Positions 25,493 through 34,650 of a stretch of 64,000 bases of DNA are shown one piece after another. The stretch is taken from NCBI RefSeq assembly GCF_005503145.1, contig NZ_SCNV01000006.1, positions 178,365 to 242,364 of the forward strand, written 5' to 3'. Numbering within the stretch: the stretch's first letter is position 1; each line of letters begins with the position of its first letter. Below the pieces are notes generated by a model. It searched no databases, was not told the origin of the DNA, and was given only the letters and a program-made list of their open reading frames with translations. The stretch is from Burkholderia sp. 4M9327F10 (GTDB lineage Bacteria; Pseudomonadota; Gammaproteobacteria; Burkholderiales; Burkholderiaceae). Made by a program: the position numbers and the translations under genes.

Positions 25493-28105
25493 ATGACCTC
25501 TCACTCCGTCACATCCCCTCTCGCCATTGCCGCGTTCGTCCTGTCGATCACCGCTCAAGCCGCACTCGCCCAGCCGACCACCACGGCGGCGCCGGCGCCC
25601 GCCGTGGCGCAGTCCGCCGCTTCGGGTTACAACCAGCCGTCCAAAGCGATCCTCGATGTGATACTGGCACCGCCGCAGCCGGCGCCGGTCGTGAGCCCGA
25701 GCGCGGACCGGGCGCTGCTGGTCACCTGGCAGGAATATCCGTCCATTGCGCGGGTCGCGACGCCGTTCCTGGCTCTCGCGGGCGTGCGCATCGAACCTGC
25801 CAACCGTAGCCGGCACGACACGCCCGGCGGTTATGGCATCCCGGCGTGTGCAACCCGCTTCGAGCTGACGCGGTTCGCGGGCGGCGCCACGCTGCCGGTC
25901 GCGCTGCCGGCCGGTGTCTGCGCAACCCGTCCGCGCTGGAACGCCGACGGCAAGCGCTTCGCCTTCGAAAACGTGACCGCGCATTCGGTCGAACTGTGGG
26001 TCGGCGATGGCGAAACGGGCGCGGTCCGCCGCATTCCGGGTGTGCAGTTGAACCCGATGTTCGCCGACGAGCTGAACTGGATGCCCAACCAGACCTCCCT
26101 GCTCGTCAAGCTGGTTCCCGCGCACAGCGGCCCGCCGCCGGTAGCCACCGAGGCATCGGTCGGCCCGAGCATCCAGGAGTCCGACGGCAAGCGTGGCCAA
26201 AGCAGCACTTACGAGGCGCGCGATACGCTCAGGAACGTGCAGGACGAAGCGCTGTTCGACTACTACGGCGCCTCGCAGCTCGCCCTGGTCGACACACGCA
26301 CGGCCGCTGTCACGCCGCTCGGGACACCCGCGCTGTTCGACGGCATCGCACCGGCGCCGGACGGCCGGCACGTGCTGGTGTCGACGATCCAGCGGCCGTA
26401 TTCCTACGTCACGACCGCCGAGCGCTTCCCGCACGATTACACGGTGTGGGACATCGCGAACCGCACGCACATCGCCACGCACCGGATCGTGTCGCGCCCG
26501 CTGGCCGACCGGGTGCCGGTTGGTGGCGTGCCGCTCGGGCCGCGCAACTTCTCATGGCGGCCAACCGACCCGGCCACGCTCGTGTGGGCGGAAGCACTGG
26601 ACCAGGGCGACTGGAACGTCGACGTGCCGGAGCGCGACAAGGTGATGATGCTCAAGGCGCCGTTCGACAGCGCGCCGCGTGAAGTGACGCGCCTGCACCA
26701 GCGCTTTGCGGGCTTCGGATGGACTTCGCAGCCCGATCTCGCGCTGCTTAGCGAGTACGACCACAACCGCCACTGGCAACGCACCTTCCTCGTCGATGTC
26801 GATGCCGCGCAACTCACGCAGCGGGTGCTGTGGGACATGTCGAGCGACGAACAATACGCGGACCCCGGCACGCCGGTCACCCGCATGCAGCCGAACGGCT
26901 TCCGGGTGATCCGTATCGACAACGGTGCAATTTTCCTCGCCGGCGAAGGCGCCTCGCCGGCCGGCAGCCGGCCGTTCCTCGACCGCCTCGACCTCGCGAC
27001 CCTGAAGACCGAGCGCCTGTTCCGCAGCGACAAGACGGCTTATGAGTTCTTCGTGGCATTCACCGGCGAGGGCACGCAGTCGTTCCTGACGTGGCACCAG
27101 ACACCGGCCGATCCGCCGAACCTGTTCGAGCGCACGCTCGGCGCCCCGGTCGACGCGCCCGAGGGTGAGGCCCGCTATGCATCGAGCGAGACCGCCATCA
27201 CGCATCTGATCGATCCGACGCCGGTGGTGCGCCAGATCAAGAAGCGTCTGGTGAAATACAAGCGCGCCGACGGCGTCGACCTGTCGTTCACGCTCTACAC
27301 GCCGCCCGGCTATCAGGAAGGCACGCGGGTACCGGCGATCCTGTACGCCTACCCGCTCGACTACGCCGATGCGGCGACGGCTGGCCAGGTAAGCGGTTCC
27401 GAGCAGACCTTCACGCGCCTGAAGAACTACCGGCTGATGCTGCTGGCCGGCTACGCGATCATCGACAACGTCTCGTTCCCGATCATCGGCGATCCGAAGC
27501 ATGCCTACGACACCTACAATGAGCAGCTCGTGGCCGACGCCAAGGCTGCGGTCGATGAGGCGGTGCGGCTCGGCGTCGTCGATCCGGAGCGCATCGGCGT
27601 GACCGGTCACAGTCATGGCGCGCTGATGACGGCCAATCTGCTGGCGCATTCCAACCTGTTCCGCGCCGGCGTGGCGACGAGCGGCTCCTACAACAAGACG
27701 CTCACGCCGTTCGGCTTCCAGAACGAGCGGCGCTCGGTGTGGCAAGCCGAGGATGTCTATCTGAAGGTGTCGCCGTTCTTCTACGCCGACCAGTTGAAGA
27801 CGCCGCTCCTGATCGTGCACGGCATGGACGACGCGAATCCAGGCACGACCCCGCTGCAGGCGACGCTGCTATACGAAGCACTGCGCGGCAACGGCGGCAC
27901 GACCCGGCTGGTGATGCTGCCGCATGAGCCGCACTGGTACTCGGCGCTTGAATCGAATGAGCAGCTCGCGTATGAGATGCAGCGGTGGTTTGATCGCTAT
28001 GTGAAGGATGCGCCGCCGCGGGCGGCCGCTGCGCAACCGGCCGCGGCGGCGTCGGGTGGGTCGGGTGCGGCGGTTCCTGCGGTTGCGGCGTCACACGCTG
28101 AATGA
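25493..28105 (+). CDS. S9 family (prolyl-oligopeptidase-like) serine peptidase, glutamyl-endopeptidase type
   Basis: An 870-residue exported peptidase. Signal peptide 1-25 (ends AALA-Q). A long beta-propeller-like region (about 50-590) precedes an alpha/beta-hydrolase domain with the nucleophile in VTGHSHGALM, an aspartate in VHGMDDANPGTTPLQ, and the histidine in LPHEPHWYS. The overall order (DELNWMPNQ, GFGWTSQPDLALLSEYDHNR) resembles the plant chloroplast glutamyl endopeptidase group within S9. The last 30 residues are an Ala/Gly-rich tail. It likely trims peptides in the periplasm. It is monocistronic and ends before a perfect palindrome shared with the convergent soe operon. Confidence 0.87.
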   Translation: MTSHSVTSPLAIAAFVLSITAQAALAQPTTTAAPAPAVAQSAASGYNQPSKAILDVILAPPQPAPVVSPSADRALLVTWQEYPSIARVATPFLALAGVRIEPANRSRHDTPGGYGIPACATRFELTRFAGGATLPVALPAGVCATRPRWNADGKRFAFENVTAHSVELWVGDGETGAVRRIPGVQLNPMFADELNWMPNQTSLLVKLVPAHSGPPPVATEASVGPSIQESDGKRGQSSTYEARDTLRNVQDEALFDYYGASQLALVDTRTAAVTPLGTPALFDGIAPAPDGRHVLVSTIQRPYSYVTTAERFPHDYTVWDIANRTHIATHRIVSRPLADRVPVGGVPLGPRNFSWRPTDPATLVWAEALDQGDWNVDVPERDKVMMLKAPFDSAPREVTRLHQRFAGFGWTSQPDLALLSEYDHNRHWQRTFLVDVDAAQLTQRVLWDMSSDEQYADPGTPVTRMQPNGFRVIRIDNGAIFLAGEGASPAGSRPFLDRLDLATLKTERLFRSDKTAYEFFVAFTGEGTQSFLTWHQTPADPPNLFERTLGAPVDAPEGEARYASSETAITHLIDPTPVVRQIKKRLVKYKRADGVDLSFTLYTPPGYQEGTRVPAILYAYPLDYADAATAGQVSGSEQTFTRLKNYRLMLLAGYAIIDNVSFPIIGDPKHAYDTYNEQLVADAKAAVDEAVRLGVVDPERIGVTGHSHGALMTANLLAHSNLFRAGVATSGSYNKTLTPFGFQNERRSVWQAEDVYLKVSPFFYADQLKTPLLIVHGMDDANPGTTPLQATLLYEALRGNGGTTRLVMLPHEPHWYSALESNEQLAYEMQRWFDRYVKDAPPRAAAAQPAAAASGGSGAAVPAVAASHAE

Positions 28106-28119
28106 TGGGTGTCCGCGTC

Positions 28120-28145
28120 GGCGGCAGGCGTTAACGCCTGCCGCC
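28120..28145. terminator. Perfect 26-bp palindrome between convergent S9 peptidase and soeC
   Basis: GGCGGCAGGCGTT (28120-28132) is followed directly by its complement AACGCCTGCCGCC (28133-28145). As RNA this is an 11-bp GC stem with a TTAA loop. No T tract follows on either strand, so it fits a bidirectional terminator or roadblock in the 85-base convergent gap. Confidence 0.6.
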
Positions 28146-28190
28146 GGCAGCGGGAACGAAACTGCCTGAGAGCCGCACTGCCAAGCGCCC

Positions 28191-29150
28191 TCAGGCAGCC
28201 TGCCCATAATAAAGATTCTGCGGATGCCGTGCTTCCGCGAAGAAGAACCAGCGCTCAGCAACCAGCCCTGCGTACTGCACGGTACACGCCGCACACAGCA
28301 GCCAGAACGAGGCTGCCAAAGACGCCACACTGCCACCCAACGCGATCAACACCACCGGCACAGCAAACGCAGCAACCAGAAAAGTCCACTTGATCCGGCG
28401 CAGCGCCTGTGGCGTCTTGCCGTGAAAGAACTCGCGCAGATTGAATGCACCGGCCGTAAACCCGCGCGACTTCTGCTCCAGTTTCGCCGCCTTGATGCCG
28501 GTCGCGCTCTGCACGGTCGATTTAGGCCGCAGGCGAGCATTGCGCAGCAGCGATGCCACACGGCTCGCGCCACCCGCCAGCGTCAACGCACCCGCCCAGA
28601 CAGCCAATCCGGCCACCAGCCCCGGCGCAAACCAGGCGGCGCAGGCGGTCGCGATCGTGAAGCCCGACGCGCAACCGAGCAGCACGAAATTGACCATCGT
28701 CAGCGGCGTGGCCCATTCCTGCAGAAAACGCAGGCACGCATAAATCATCGAAGTACACACGAACAGCACGAGGCTGGCGAGCACACCCAAAGCGCCAATC
28801 CCGAGAGACCACGATGAGCCGAGCCAGTGCGCTACGCCATACGCAAAAGCACAGCCCAGAAACACCGGCAAAGCAAGGCATTCGCGCGACAGCCATGATG
28901 TCCGCCACATCGCAATGGCCCGCCAGGCGCGCTCGGGATGGCCGAGATGGAAAAACGAAGCCAGCAGTCCAAGGCCACCCAGCACGACCGAGAGCGCCGC
29001 ACCGAGCACAAAGAACATCTGCGGCGGCACAGCGCCGGCCGTAACCAGCCCAAGCCGCACGGCCAGTTCAACGCCGAATAGCGCGATCAGCAGTCCCTGC
29101 CCCGCGCCGCTCAGCGTGGTCAGAAACACGACGGAAAATGCGGGCTTCAT
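28191..29150 (-). CDS. soeC: SoeC-like membrane anchor subunit (DmsC/NrfD-type)
   Basis: A 319-residue polytopic protein of the DMSO-reductase anchor family with about eight membrane helices (MKPAFSVVFLTTLSGAGQGL at the start, then LGLLASFFHLGHPERAWRAI). It should anchor the molybdenum and iron-sulfur subunits to the inner membrane and pass electrons to quinone. Its ATG overlaps the stop of the iron-sulfur gene by four bases (ATGA). A divergent DmsC-type anchor is expected for SoeABC, DmsABC and PsrABC alike, so the assignment rests on the catalytic subunit. Confidence 0.8.
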   Translation of the reverse strand: MKPAFSVVFLTTLSGAGQGLLIALFGVELAVRLGLVTAGAVPPQMFFVLGAALSVVLGGLGLLASFFHLGHPERAWRAIAMWRTSWLSRECLALPVFLGCAFAYGVAHWLGSSWSLGIGALGVLASLVLFVCTSMIYACLRFLQEWATPLTMVNFVLLGCASGFTIATACAAWFAPGLVAGLAVWAGALTLAGGASRVASLLRNARLRPKSTVQSATGIKAAKLEQKSRGFTAGAFNLREFFHGKTPQALRRIKWTFLVAAFAVPVVLIALGGSVASLAASFWLLCAACTVQYAGLVAERWFFFAEARHPQNLYYGQAA

Positions 29151-29965
29151 GCGCCCCTCCCCAGACTCAGGATATTGAAGACGCGCTCGAACATGCCGGC
29201 GACGGGTCCGCGCCGCTCGGCGCGCGACTGTCCTTGCGTAAGCGGAGCATCGACATCAGCACGCGCGCGAGGCGCGCTCGTGGTGTCCGCAACCAAAGCC
29301 TCGGCGCCGCTCTGCGACTTGCATGAGCAGGCCTCGCCACCGCAGCCCGTGGTTTTCTGGCGCGGCAGATAGTGATTGGCGGGCCTGGTCTCCCACTCCG
29401 GCATCAATTGATAGCCGCCGCGCTCGCGGATCGCCTGCGACACCACCGACTCCGGATCGTGAATGTCGCCGAAAAGCCGCGCCGAAGTCGGGCAGGCCAG
29501 CACGCAGGCCGGCTTGCGATCGCGCTCAGGCAACGCCTCGTTATGGATGCGATCCGCGCACAGCGTGCACTTGGTCATCTCCTGGCGCTCTTCGTCGAGC
29601 TCGCGTGCGCCGTAGGGACAAGCCCATGCGCAGTATTTGCAGCCGATGCATTTGTCGAAGTCCACCAGCACGAGCCCGTCTTCCTTGCGCTTATAGCTCG
29701 CACCGGTCGGACAGACCGGCACGCACGGCGGGTCTTCGCAGTGCAGGCACGACTTGGGAAAGTGGATTGTATCGGTGAGCGGAAACTCGCCGGCTTCGAA
29801 GGTCTGCACGCGGTTGAAGAACGTGCCGGATGGATCGGCGTCGTAGGGACGCAGGTCGGCCAGGCTGCCGGCCTCGCCCGACGTGTTCCATTCCTTGCAG
29901 CTCGTCACGCAGGCATGGCACCCCACGCAGACGTTCAGATCGATTACGAGCGCCATCTGGGTCAT
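29147..29965 (-). CDS. soeB: SoeB-like iron-sulfur subunit (four [4Fe-4S] ferredoxin type)
   Basis: A 272-residue electron-transfer protein. Four Cys groups are visible: CVGCHACVTSCKEW (13-23), CLHCEDPPCVPVCPTGASYK, CIGCKYCAWACPYGAREL and CTLCADR with a later CVLACPTSARLFGD. They fit four [4Fe-4S] clusters carrying electrons from the molybdenum subunit to the anchor. After about residue 215 there is an unusual tail with three extra Cys (TTGCGGEACSCKS) and then an Ala/Arg-rich stretch. The ATG at 29965 has GAGGAAC upstream, so the longer frame to 30001 is not used. It begins 13 bases after soeA. Confidence 0.82.
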   Translation of the reverse strand: MTQMALVIDLNVCVGCHACVTSCKEWNTSGEAGSLADLRPYDADPSGTFFNRVQTFEAGEFPLTDTIHFPKSCLHCEDPPCVPVCPTGASYKRKEDGLVLVDFDKCIGCKYCAWACPYGARELDEERQEMTKCTLCADRIHNEALPERDRKPACVLACPTSARLFGDIHDPESVVSQAIRERGGYQLMPEWETRPANHYLPRQKTTGCGGEACSCKSQSGAEALVADTTSAPRARADVDAPLTQGQSRAERRGPVAGMFERVFNILSLGRGA

Positions 29966-29978
29966 TGCAGGTTCCTCA

Positions 29979-32915
29979 TCATTTTTGCTTGCCGGCGCCA
30001 CGCAGGCGCGCCGCGAACTCGCCGCGGCCGGCGAAGTAGGTTTGCACGATGCGGCGGGCCAACCCGGCCTGGGGTGCGCCCGTCGATCCCGGCAACGGTT
30101 GCATCGGGGCGAATTGCGGCAAGGTGTGATCCGCGTCGGCTTCGGCTGGATAGACGCGCACCCGCACGTCGTACCAGGCCGCCTGCCCGGTGATCGGATC
30201 GGAGTTCGACATACGGGTCTCGCCTGGCGTGGCGCCGGGCAACTCGTCGGTGATCAGGTGATTGAGCAGGAAGCCGCGCTGCGATTCGTTGGCGTCCGCT
30301 CCGAGATTCCAGGCGCCCGCGGCCTTGCCGATCGCGTTCCAGGTCCATACCGTGCCCGGCTCCACCGCCTCGCTGTAACGCGCCATGCAGCGCACCTTGC
30401 CCCACGGCGATTCGACGTAGATCCAGCCGCCGTCGCCGATGCCCTGCTCGCGCGCCATCAATGGATTCATGAACAGGTAGTTCTCGCCATGGATCTGCCG
30501 CAGCCAGGCGTTTTGCGAGTCCCACGAGTGGTACATCGCCATCGGCCTTTGCGTGACGGCGGCCAGCGGAAAACGCGCGCGATCCGTGGCGGCGAGCTCG
30601 AGCGGCTCGTACCAGAACGGCAGCGGATCGAAGTAACGCTCGACGCGTGCACGCAGATGCTCAGGCGGTTGCCGTCCCGCCGTTTTGCCTTGCGCGGCGA
30701 GGCGGAATTTCTGCATCACATCCGAGTAGAGCTGGATCACGATCGGCGTGTCGAACTTGCGAAAGCCGTTCTCGACCGACCACTTCAGATACGGGCCATT
30801 CACGCCGCGCATGTATTGCAGCGTTTCCGGCAAGGTGTAATGAAACACACAGTTGTGGCTCGCATACTGTTCCCATTGGTTCGGGTTCGGCTCGCCCACC
30901 AGCGCCTTGTCGCCGTCCTTGCCGCGCCAGCCGATCAGGAACCCCACGCCGGAATCCGGTGCAGTCTGGAAGTTGACGATGAAGTCCGGATAGTCGCGGA
31001 ACTTGCGCGTGCCCTCTTTGGTGGTGAAGGCGGGCAGCTTCAGGCGGCTCGCCAGTTCGATCAGCACTTCCTGGAACGGCTTGCACTCGCCGGTGGGCGG
31101 CACTACCGGCACGCGCACGGAATCCACCGGGCCGTCGAACTCCGAGATCGGCCGGTCGAGCACCGACATCGCATCGTGGCGCTCCAGGTAGGTCGTGTCG
31201 GGCAGGATCAGGTCGGCGAACGCGGTCATCTCCGACTGAAAGGCGTCGCAGACCACCAGGAACGGGATCTTGTATTCGCCGTTCTCGTGCTTGTCCGCGA
31301 GCATCTTGCGCACTTCGACCGTGTTCATCGACGAGTTCCACGCCATGTTGGCCATGAAAATCAGCAGCGTGTCGATCGGGTAAGGATCGCCGCGCCACGC
31401 GTTGGTGATCACGCTATGCATCAGGCCGTGCACGGCCAGCGGGTATTCCCATGAGAACGCCTTGTCGATCCGCACCGGCTCGCCGGCGCCGTCGATAAAC
31501 AGGTCCTCGGGCGCAGCCGGCCAGCCGAGCGGCCCATTGGCGAGCGGTGTGTTCGGCTGCACCGCATCGGGGGTGTTCGGCGGTTTGGCCGAGGGCGGCA
31601 CTGCGCGCGGATACGGTGACTTGTGGCGAAAGCCGCCGGGCCGGTCGATCGTGCCGAGCAGCGACATCAGCACCGCCAGTGCGCGGATCGACTGAAAGCC
31701 GTTTGAATGAGCCGCGAGGCCGCGCATTGCGTGAAAAGCAATCGGATTGCCGGTCACGGTCTCGTGCGTTTCGCCCCACGCGTCGGTCCACGGGATTGGC
31801 AAGCTGATCTTGTGATCGCGTGCCGTCTGCGCCATTTCGCGCGCGAGGCGGCGGATCACCTCCGCGGGAATGCCGGTGATATCCGACGCCCATTCCGGTG
31901 TGGTGTCCGCCACGCGTTCACGCAGCAAGGCGAACGACGGCGCCACGGGCGTGCCGTCGTCGAGCGTGTAATTGCCCTCGAGAGCGGGCTGCGCGCCCGG
32001 CGTGTGATGCCGAACCGCGCGTTGGGTCTTCAGATCCCACCACAGGTGGTTTTGCGGAAACAGCGGATTGACCTCGGGCAGACCCGGCTCGCGCACGAAC
32101 AGCCCAAACGCGTCGCTGGCAGCGTTCATGTCGAGCAGTTCGGCCGCGTTCGTATAGCGTGTGACGAACTCGCGGTCGTAAGCGCCGGTTGCGAGCAGTT
32201 CGTGAATCAGCGCCATGAACAGTGCGCCGTCGGTGCCGGGGCGGATCGGCACCCATTCGTCGGCAATCGCCGCGTAGCCAGTGCGGATCGGGTTGATGGC
32301 GATAAAGCGGCCGCCCGCGCGCTTGAACTTCGAGAGCGCGATTTTCAGCGGATTGGAGTGATGGTCCTCGGCGGTGCCGATCATGAAGAACAGCTTCGCG
32401 TTGTCGAGATCGGGGCCGCCGAACTCCCAGAACGAGCCGCCGATCGTATAGATCATCCCGGCCGCCATATTGGCCGAGCAGAAACCGCCGTGGGCCGCGT
32501 AATTGGGCGTGCCGAACTGCCTGGCGAACAGGCCGGTGAGCGCCTGCATCTGGTCGCGGCCGGTGAAGAGGGCAAACTTTTTCGGATCGGTGGCGCGCAG
32601 ATGGGCGAGGCGCTTTTCGAGCGTCGCAAACGCCACCTCCCACGAGACCGGTTCGAACTGTGCGCTGCCGCGCTCGGCGCCCGCTTTGCGCATCAGCGGC
32701 TGCGTCAGGCGCGCGGGCGAGTACTGCTTCATGATGCCCGACGAGCCCTTCGCGCAGATCACGCCCTGATTGAGCGGATGCTCGGGGTTGCCATCGATAT
32801 AGCGCACTTCGCCGTCGCGCAGATGCACGCGGATGCCGCAGCGGCAGGCGCACATGTAGCACGTGGTGGTTTTGACCTCGAGTTTTTCGTTTTGCGTGCG
32901 CGGATGGTGTTCCAT
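29979..32915 (-). CDS. soeA: Molybdopterin oxidoreductase, probable SoeA sulfite dehydrogenase catalytic subunit
   Basis: A 978-residue member of the DMSO-reductase molybdoenzyme family. The N-terminal [4Fe-4S] motif is Cys19-x2-Cys22-x3-Cys26-x27-Cys54 (TTTCYMCACRCGIRVHLRDG, then GVICAKG). The blocks FCSANMAAGMIYTIGGSFWE and RDQMQALTGLFARQFGTPNY resemble what I remember of SoeA, the cytoplasmic quinone-linked sulfite dehydrogenase. There is no twin-arginine signal, which agrees with a cytoplasmic SoeA and argues against periplasmic DmsA or PsrA. A perfect AAGGAGGT precedes the ATG at 32915; the frame upstream to 33743 is not coding. Sulfite would come from sulfonate or cysteine breakdown. 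Confidence 0.75.
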   Translation of the reverse strand: MEHHPRTQNEKLEVKTTTCYMCACRCGIRVHLRDGEVRYIDGNPEHPLNQGVICAKGSSGIMKQYSPARLTQPLMRKAGAERGSAQFEPVSWEVAFATLEKRLAHLRATDPKKFALFTGRDQMQALTGLFARQFGTPNYAAHGGFCSANMAAGMIYTIGGSFWEFGGPDLDNAKLFFMIGTAEDHHSNPLKIALSKFKRAGGRFIAINPIRTGYAAIADEWVPIRPGTDGALFMALIHELLATGAYDREFVTRYTNAAELLDMNAASDAFGLFVREPGLPEVNPLFPQNHLWWDLKTQRAVRHHTPGAQPALEGNYTLDDGTPVAPSFALLRERVADTTPEWASDITGIPAEVIRRLAREMAQTARDHKISLPIPWTDAWGETHETVTGNPIAFHAMRGLAAHSNGFQSIRALAVLMSLLGTIDRPGGFRHKSPYPRAVPPSAKPPNTPDAVQPNTPLANGPLGWPAAPEDLFIDGAGEPVRIDKAFSWEYPLAVHGLMHSVITNAWRGDPYPIDTLLIFMANMAWNSSMNTVEVRKMLADKHENGEYKIPFLVVCDAFQSEMTAFADLILPDTTYLERHDAMSVLDRPISEFDGPVDSVRVPVVPPTGECKPFQEVLIELASRLKLPAFTTKEGTRKFRDYPDFIVNFQTAPDSGVGFLIGWRGKDGDKALVGEPNPNQWEQYASHNCVFHYTLPETLQYMRGVNGPYLKWSVENGFRKFDTPIVIQLYSDVMQKFRLAAQGKTAGRQPPEHLRARVERYFDPLPFWYEPLELAATDRARFPLAAVTQRPMAMYHSWDSQNAWLRQIHGENYLFMNPLMAREQGIGDGGWIYVESPWGKVRCMARYSEAVEPGTVWTWNAIGKAAGAWNLGADANESQRGFLLNHLITDELPGATPGETRMSNSDPITGQAAWYDVRVRVYPAEADADHTLPQFAPMQPLPGSTGAPQAGLARRIVQTYFAGRGEFAARLRGAGKQK

Positions 32916-33275
32916 CGATACCTCCTTGGGTCTTGCCGGCTGCATGAACCGCGTGACGCCCGCTATTGCCACGCTGACGCACTGCGGTAGGGCCGCGGCA
33001 GCGTACCCGTGCATCCTAAGTCGGTTATATGCAAATGAAAAATCGTTATTTAGCATCCAATATATCGTGTGCGCCGATAGTTTCAGAACCTTGCGTGTTG
33101 GTGTGCCGATGGTAGGCGCAGCAGTAAAATGGCGCGAGTTGCCTTGGTACGGCACGCGGGCCTCGCTGTGGTCTTGAAAAGGCCTTGAAATAGCCGCCAC
33201 GCGGCCATGAAGAAGTGCCGAACGTTCCATCTGAAAGACACCGCTTGCCGCCTTCGAGCGCCAACCACCTGTCGC
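32916..33275. promoter_or_regulatory. Divergent region upstream of soeABC with direct repeats
   Basis: No gene in 360 bases. Bases 33010-33070 are AT-rich and carry GTTAT twice, at 33024-33028 and 33045-33049, exactly 21 bases (two helical turns) apart, and GCATCC twice at 33011 and 33053. This could be an activator site for the soe operon, for example of a LysR type such as CysB, but the match is only suggestive. Confidence 0.4.
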
Positions 33276-34568
33276 ATGAACCAGCAGCCTCCGCAACGCC
33301 GCACGTCCGGTGCCGGCCTTCAGCTTGTCGATGCGGCACTCGACGCCCAGCAAAAGGGCGACTTCGCCTCTGCCGAAAGCCTGTACCGCGCCGCGCTCGA
33401 AACCGGCGATCACCAGGGCGTGGCTCACAACAACCTCGCCAATCTGCTGCGCAAGTCGGGCCGCTTGCCGGAGGCCGTGGATCACTACCGGCGCGCGCTC
33501 GAGGCGCTGCCGGACGCCGCGCAGATCCGCGCGAACCTGGCGGACACGCTCGAAGGCCTGCGGCGCTATGAGGAAGCCGAGACCGAGTATCGCCGCGCGC
33601 TCGAACTGCAGCCCGACGACCCGGAAGTGCGCTTCAACTATGGACTGATGCTGCTCGCCGCGGGCCGTTATGCCCAAGCCTGGCCGCATTACGAAGCCCG
33701 TTCGCAGGTATTCCGCGAGCATGGCGCCCTGCCGTTTCCGCAATGGCGCGGCGAGGATCTGCAGGGCAAGACGCTCCTGCTGCTGCCCGAGCAGGGTTAT
33801 GGCGACACCATTCAGTTTGTCCGCTATGCGAGCCTGCTGAAGGCACGCGGCCTGGCGAAGCTCTCGGTGGTTTGCAAACCGGCGCTGGCGCCGCTGCTAC
33901 GGACCGTGCACGGCATCGACGCGCTGATCACCGACCCGCAAGCGCTGCACGCGCACGATTACTGGGACTCGCTGCTGAGCCTGCCGGGCCGCTTCGGCAC
34001 GACGCTGGAGTCCATCCCCGCGGCGATTCCCTATGTCGGCGTGTTCACCCAGCGCCTCGAGAAGTGGCGTGCGCGGCTGGCGGGCGACGGCATCCGCGTC
34101 GGGCTCGTCTGGAAGGGCAACCCCGCACACGACAACGACGCCGAGCGCTCGCTGCGTCATTTCTCCGAGTTGCTGCCACTGTGGTCAGTGCCCGGCGTGC
34201 GTTTCGTCAGCTTGCAGGTGGGTGGCGCCGAGGCCGAGGCGCGGGCATGTGCGGCGCGGCAGCCGGCGCTGTGCGTGGGTGAGGAGATTGGCGACTTCGG
34301 CGACACCGCCGCGATTGTCGCGCAGCTCAATCTGGTGATCTGCGTCGACACCGCCATCGCTCACCTGGCCGGCGCGCTAGGCGTGGCCTGCTGGCTGATG
34401 CTGCCGCGCCGGGGCGTCGACTGGCGCTGGCACCGCACAGGCACGCAGTCGCCGTGGTACCCCAAGGATATGTATCTGTTCCGTCCGCGCGATTCAGACG
34501 GGAACTGGCAAGGCGTGATCAGCGACGTGAAAGATGCGCTGGCGGACGTGCTGCGCGAGCGGAGCTGA
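33276..34568 (+). CDS. TPR protein with C-terminal glycosyltransferase-like domain
   Basis: A 430-residue protein. Residues about 12-150 hold three or four TPR motifs (AEAETEYRRALELQPDDPEV-type repeats, here YEEAETEYRRALELQPDDPE). The remainder resembles the GT9/GT41-like fold seen in bacterial TPR-glycosyltransferase fusions: KTLLLLPEQGYGDTIQFVRY, IRVGLVWKGNPAHDNDAERS, and VICVDTAIAHLAGALGVACW. The last block matches the sugar-nucleotide-binding end of heptosyltransferases and O-GlcNAc transferases. It may modify a protein or cell-surface glycan; no partner gene is adjacent. The start is uncertain: an in-frame ATG at 33207 adds 23 residues. No strong ribosome site marks either. Confidence 0.78.
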   Translation: MNQQPPQRRTSGAGLQLVDAALDAQQKGDFASAESLYRAALETGDHQGVAHNNLANLLRKSGRLPEAVDHYRRALEALPDAAQIRANLADTLEGLRRYEEAETEYRRALELQPDDPEVRFNYGLMLLAAGRYAQAWPHYEARSQVFREHGALPFPQWRGEDLQGKTLLLLPEQGYGDTIQFVRYASLLKARGLAKLSVVCKPALAPLLRTVHGIDALITDPQALHAHDYWDSLLSLPGRFGTTLESIPAAIPYVGVFTQRLEKWRARLAGDGIRVGLVWKGNPAHDNDAERSLRHFSELLPLWSVPGVRFVSLQVGGAEAEARACAARQPALCVGEEIGDFGDTAAIVAQLNLVICVDTAIAHLAGALGVACWLMLPRRGVDWRWHRTGTQSPWYPKDMYLFRPRDSDGNWQGVISDVKDALADVLRERS

Positions 34569-34650
34569 ATCGGTCTGGCGTGCCGCGACGTAACCCGGAC
34601 TTGACCCGGACTTGACCCTCTTGCCTGTCGGCTCGTCGGCCGGGCCCGGC

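Noticed and set aside
29883..31454. Long plus-strand open frame antisense to soeA/soeB
   Set aside because: Its translation is Arg/His/Val-rich with no domain and it lies opposite three overlapping iron-sulfur and molybdenum enzyme genes; in this GC-rich DNA such antisense frames stay open by chance.
32916..33743. N-terminal extension of soeA to 33743
   Set aside because: It crosses an AT-rich promoter region and the antisense of the TPR gene, while a perfect AAGGAGGT site precedes the ATG at 32915.
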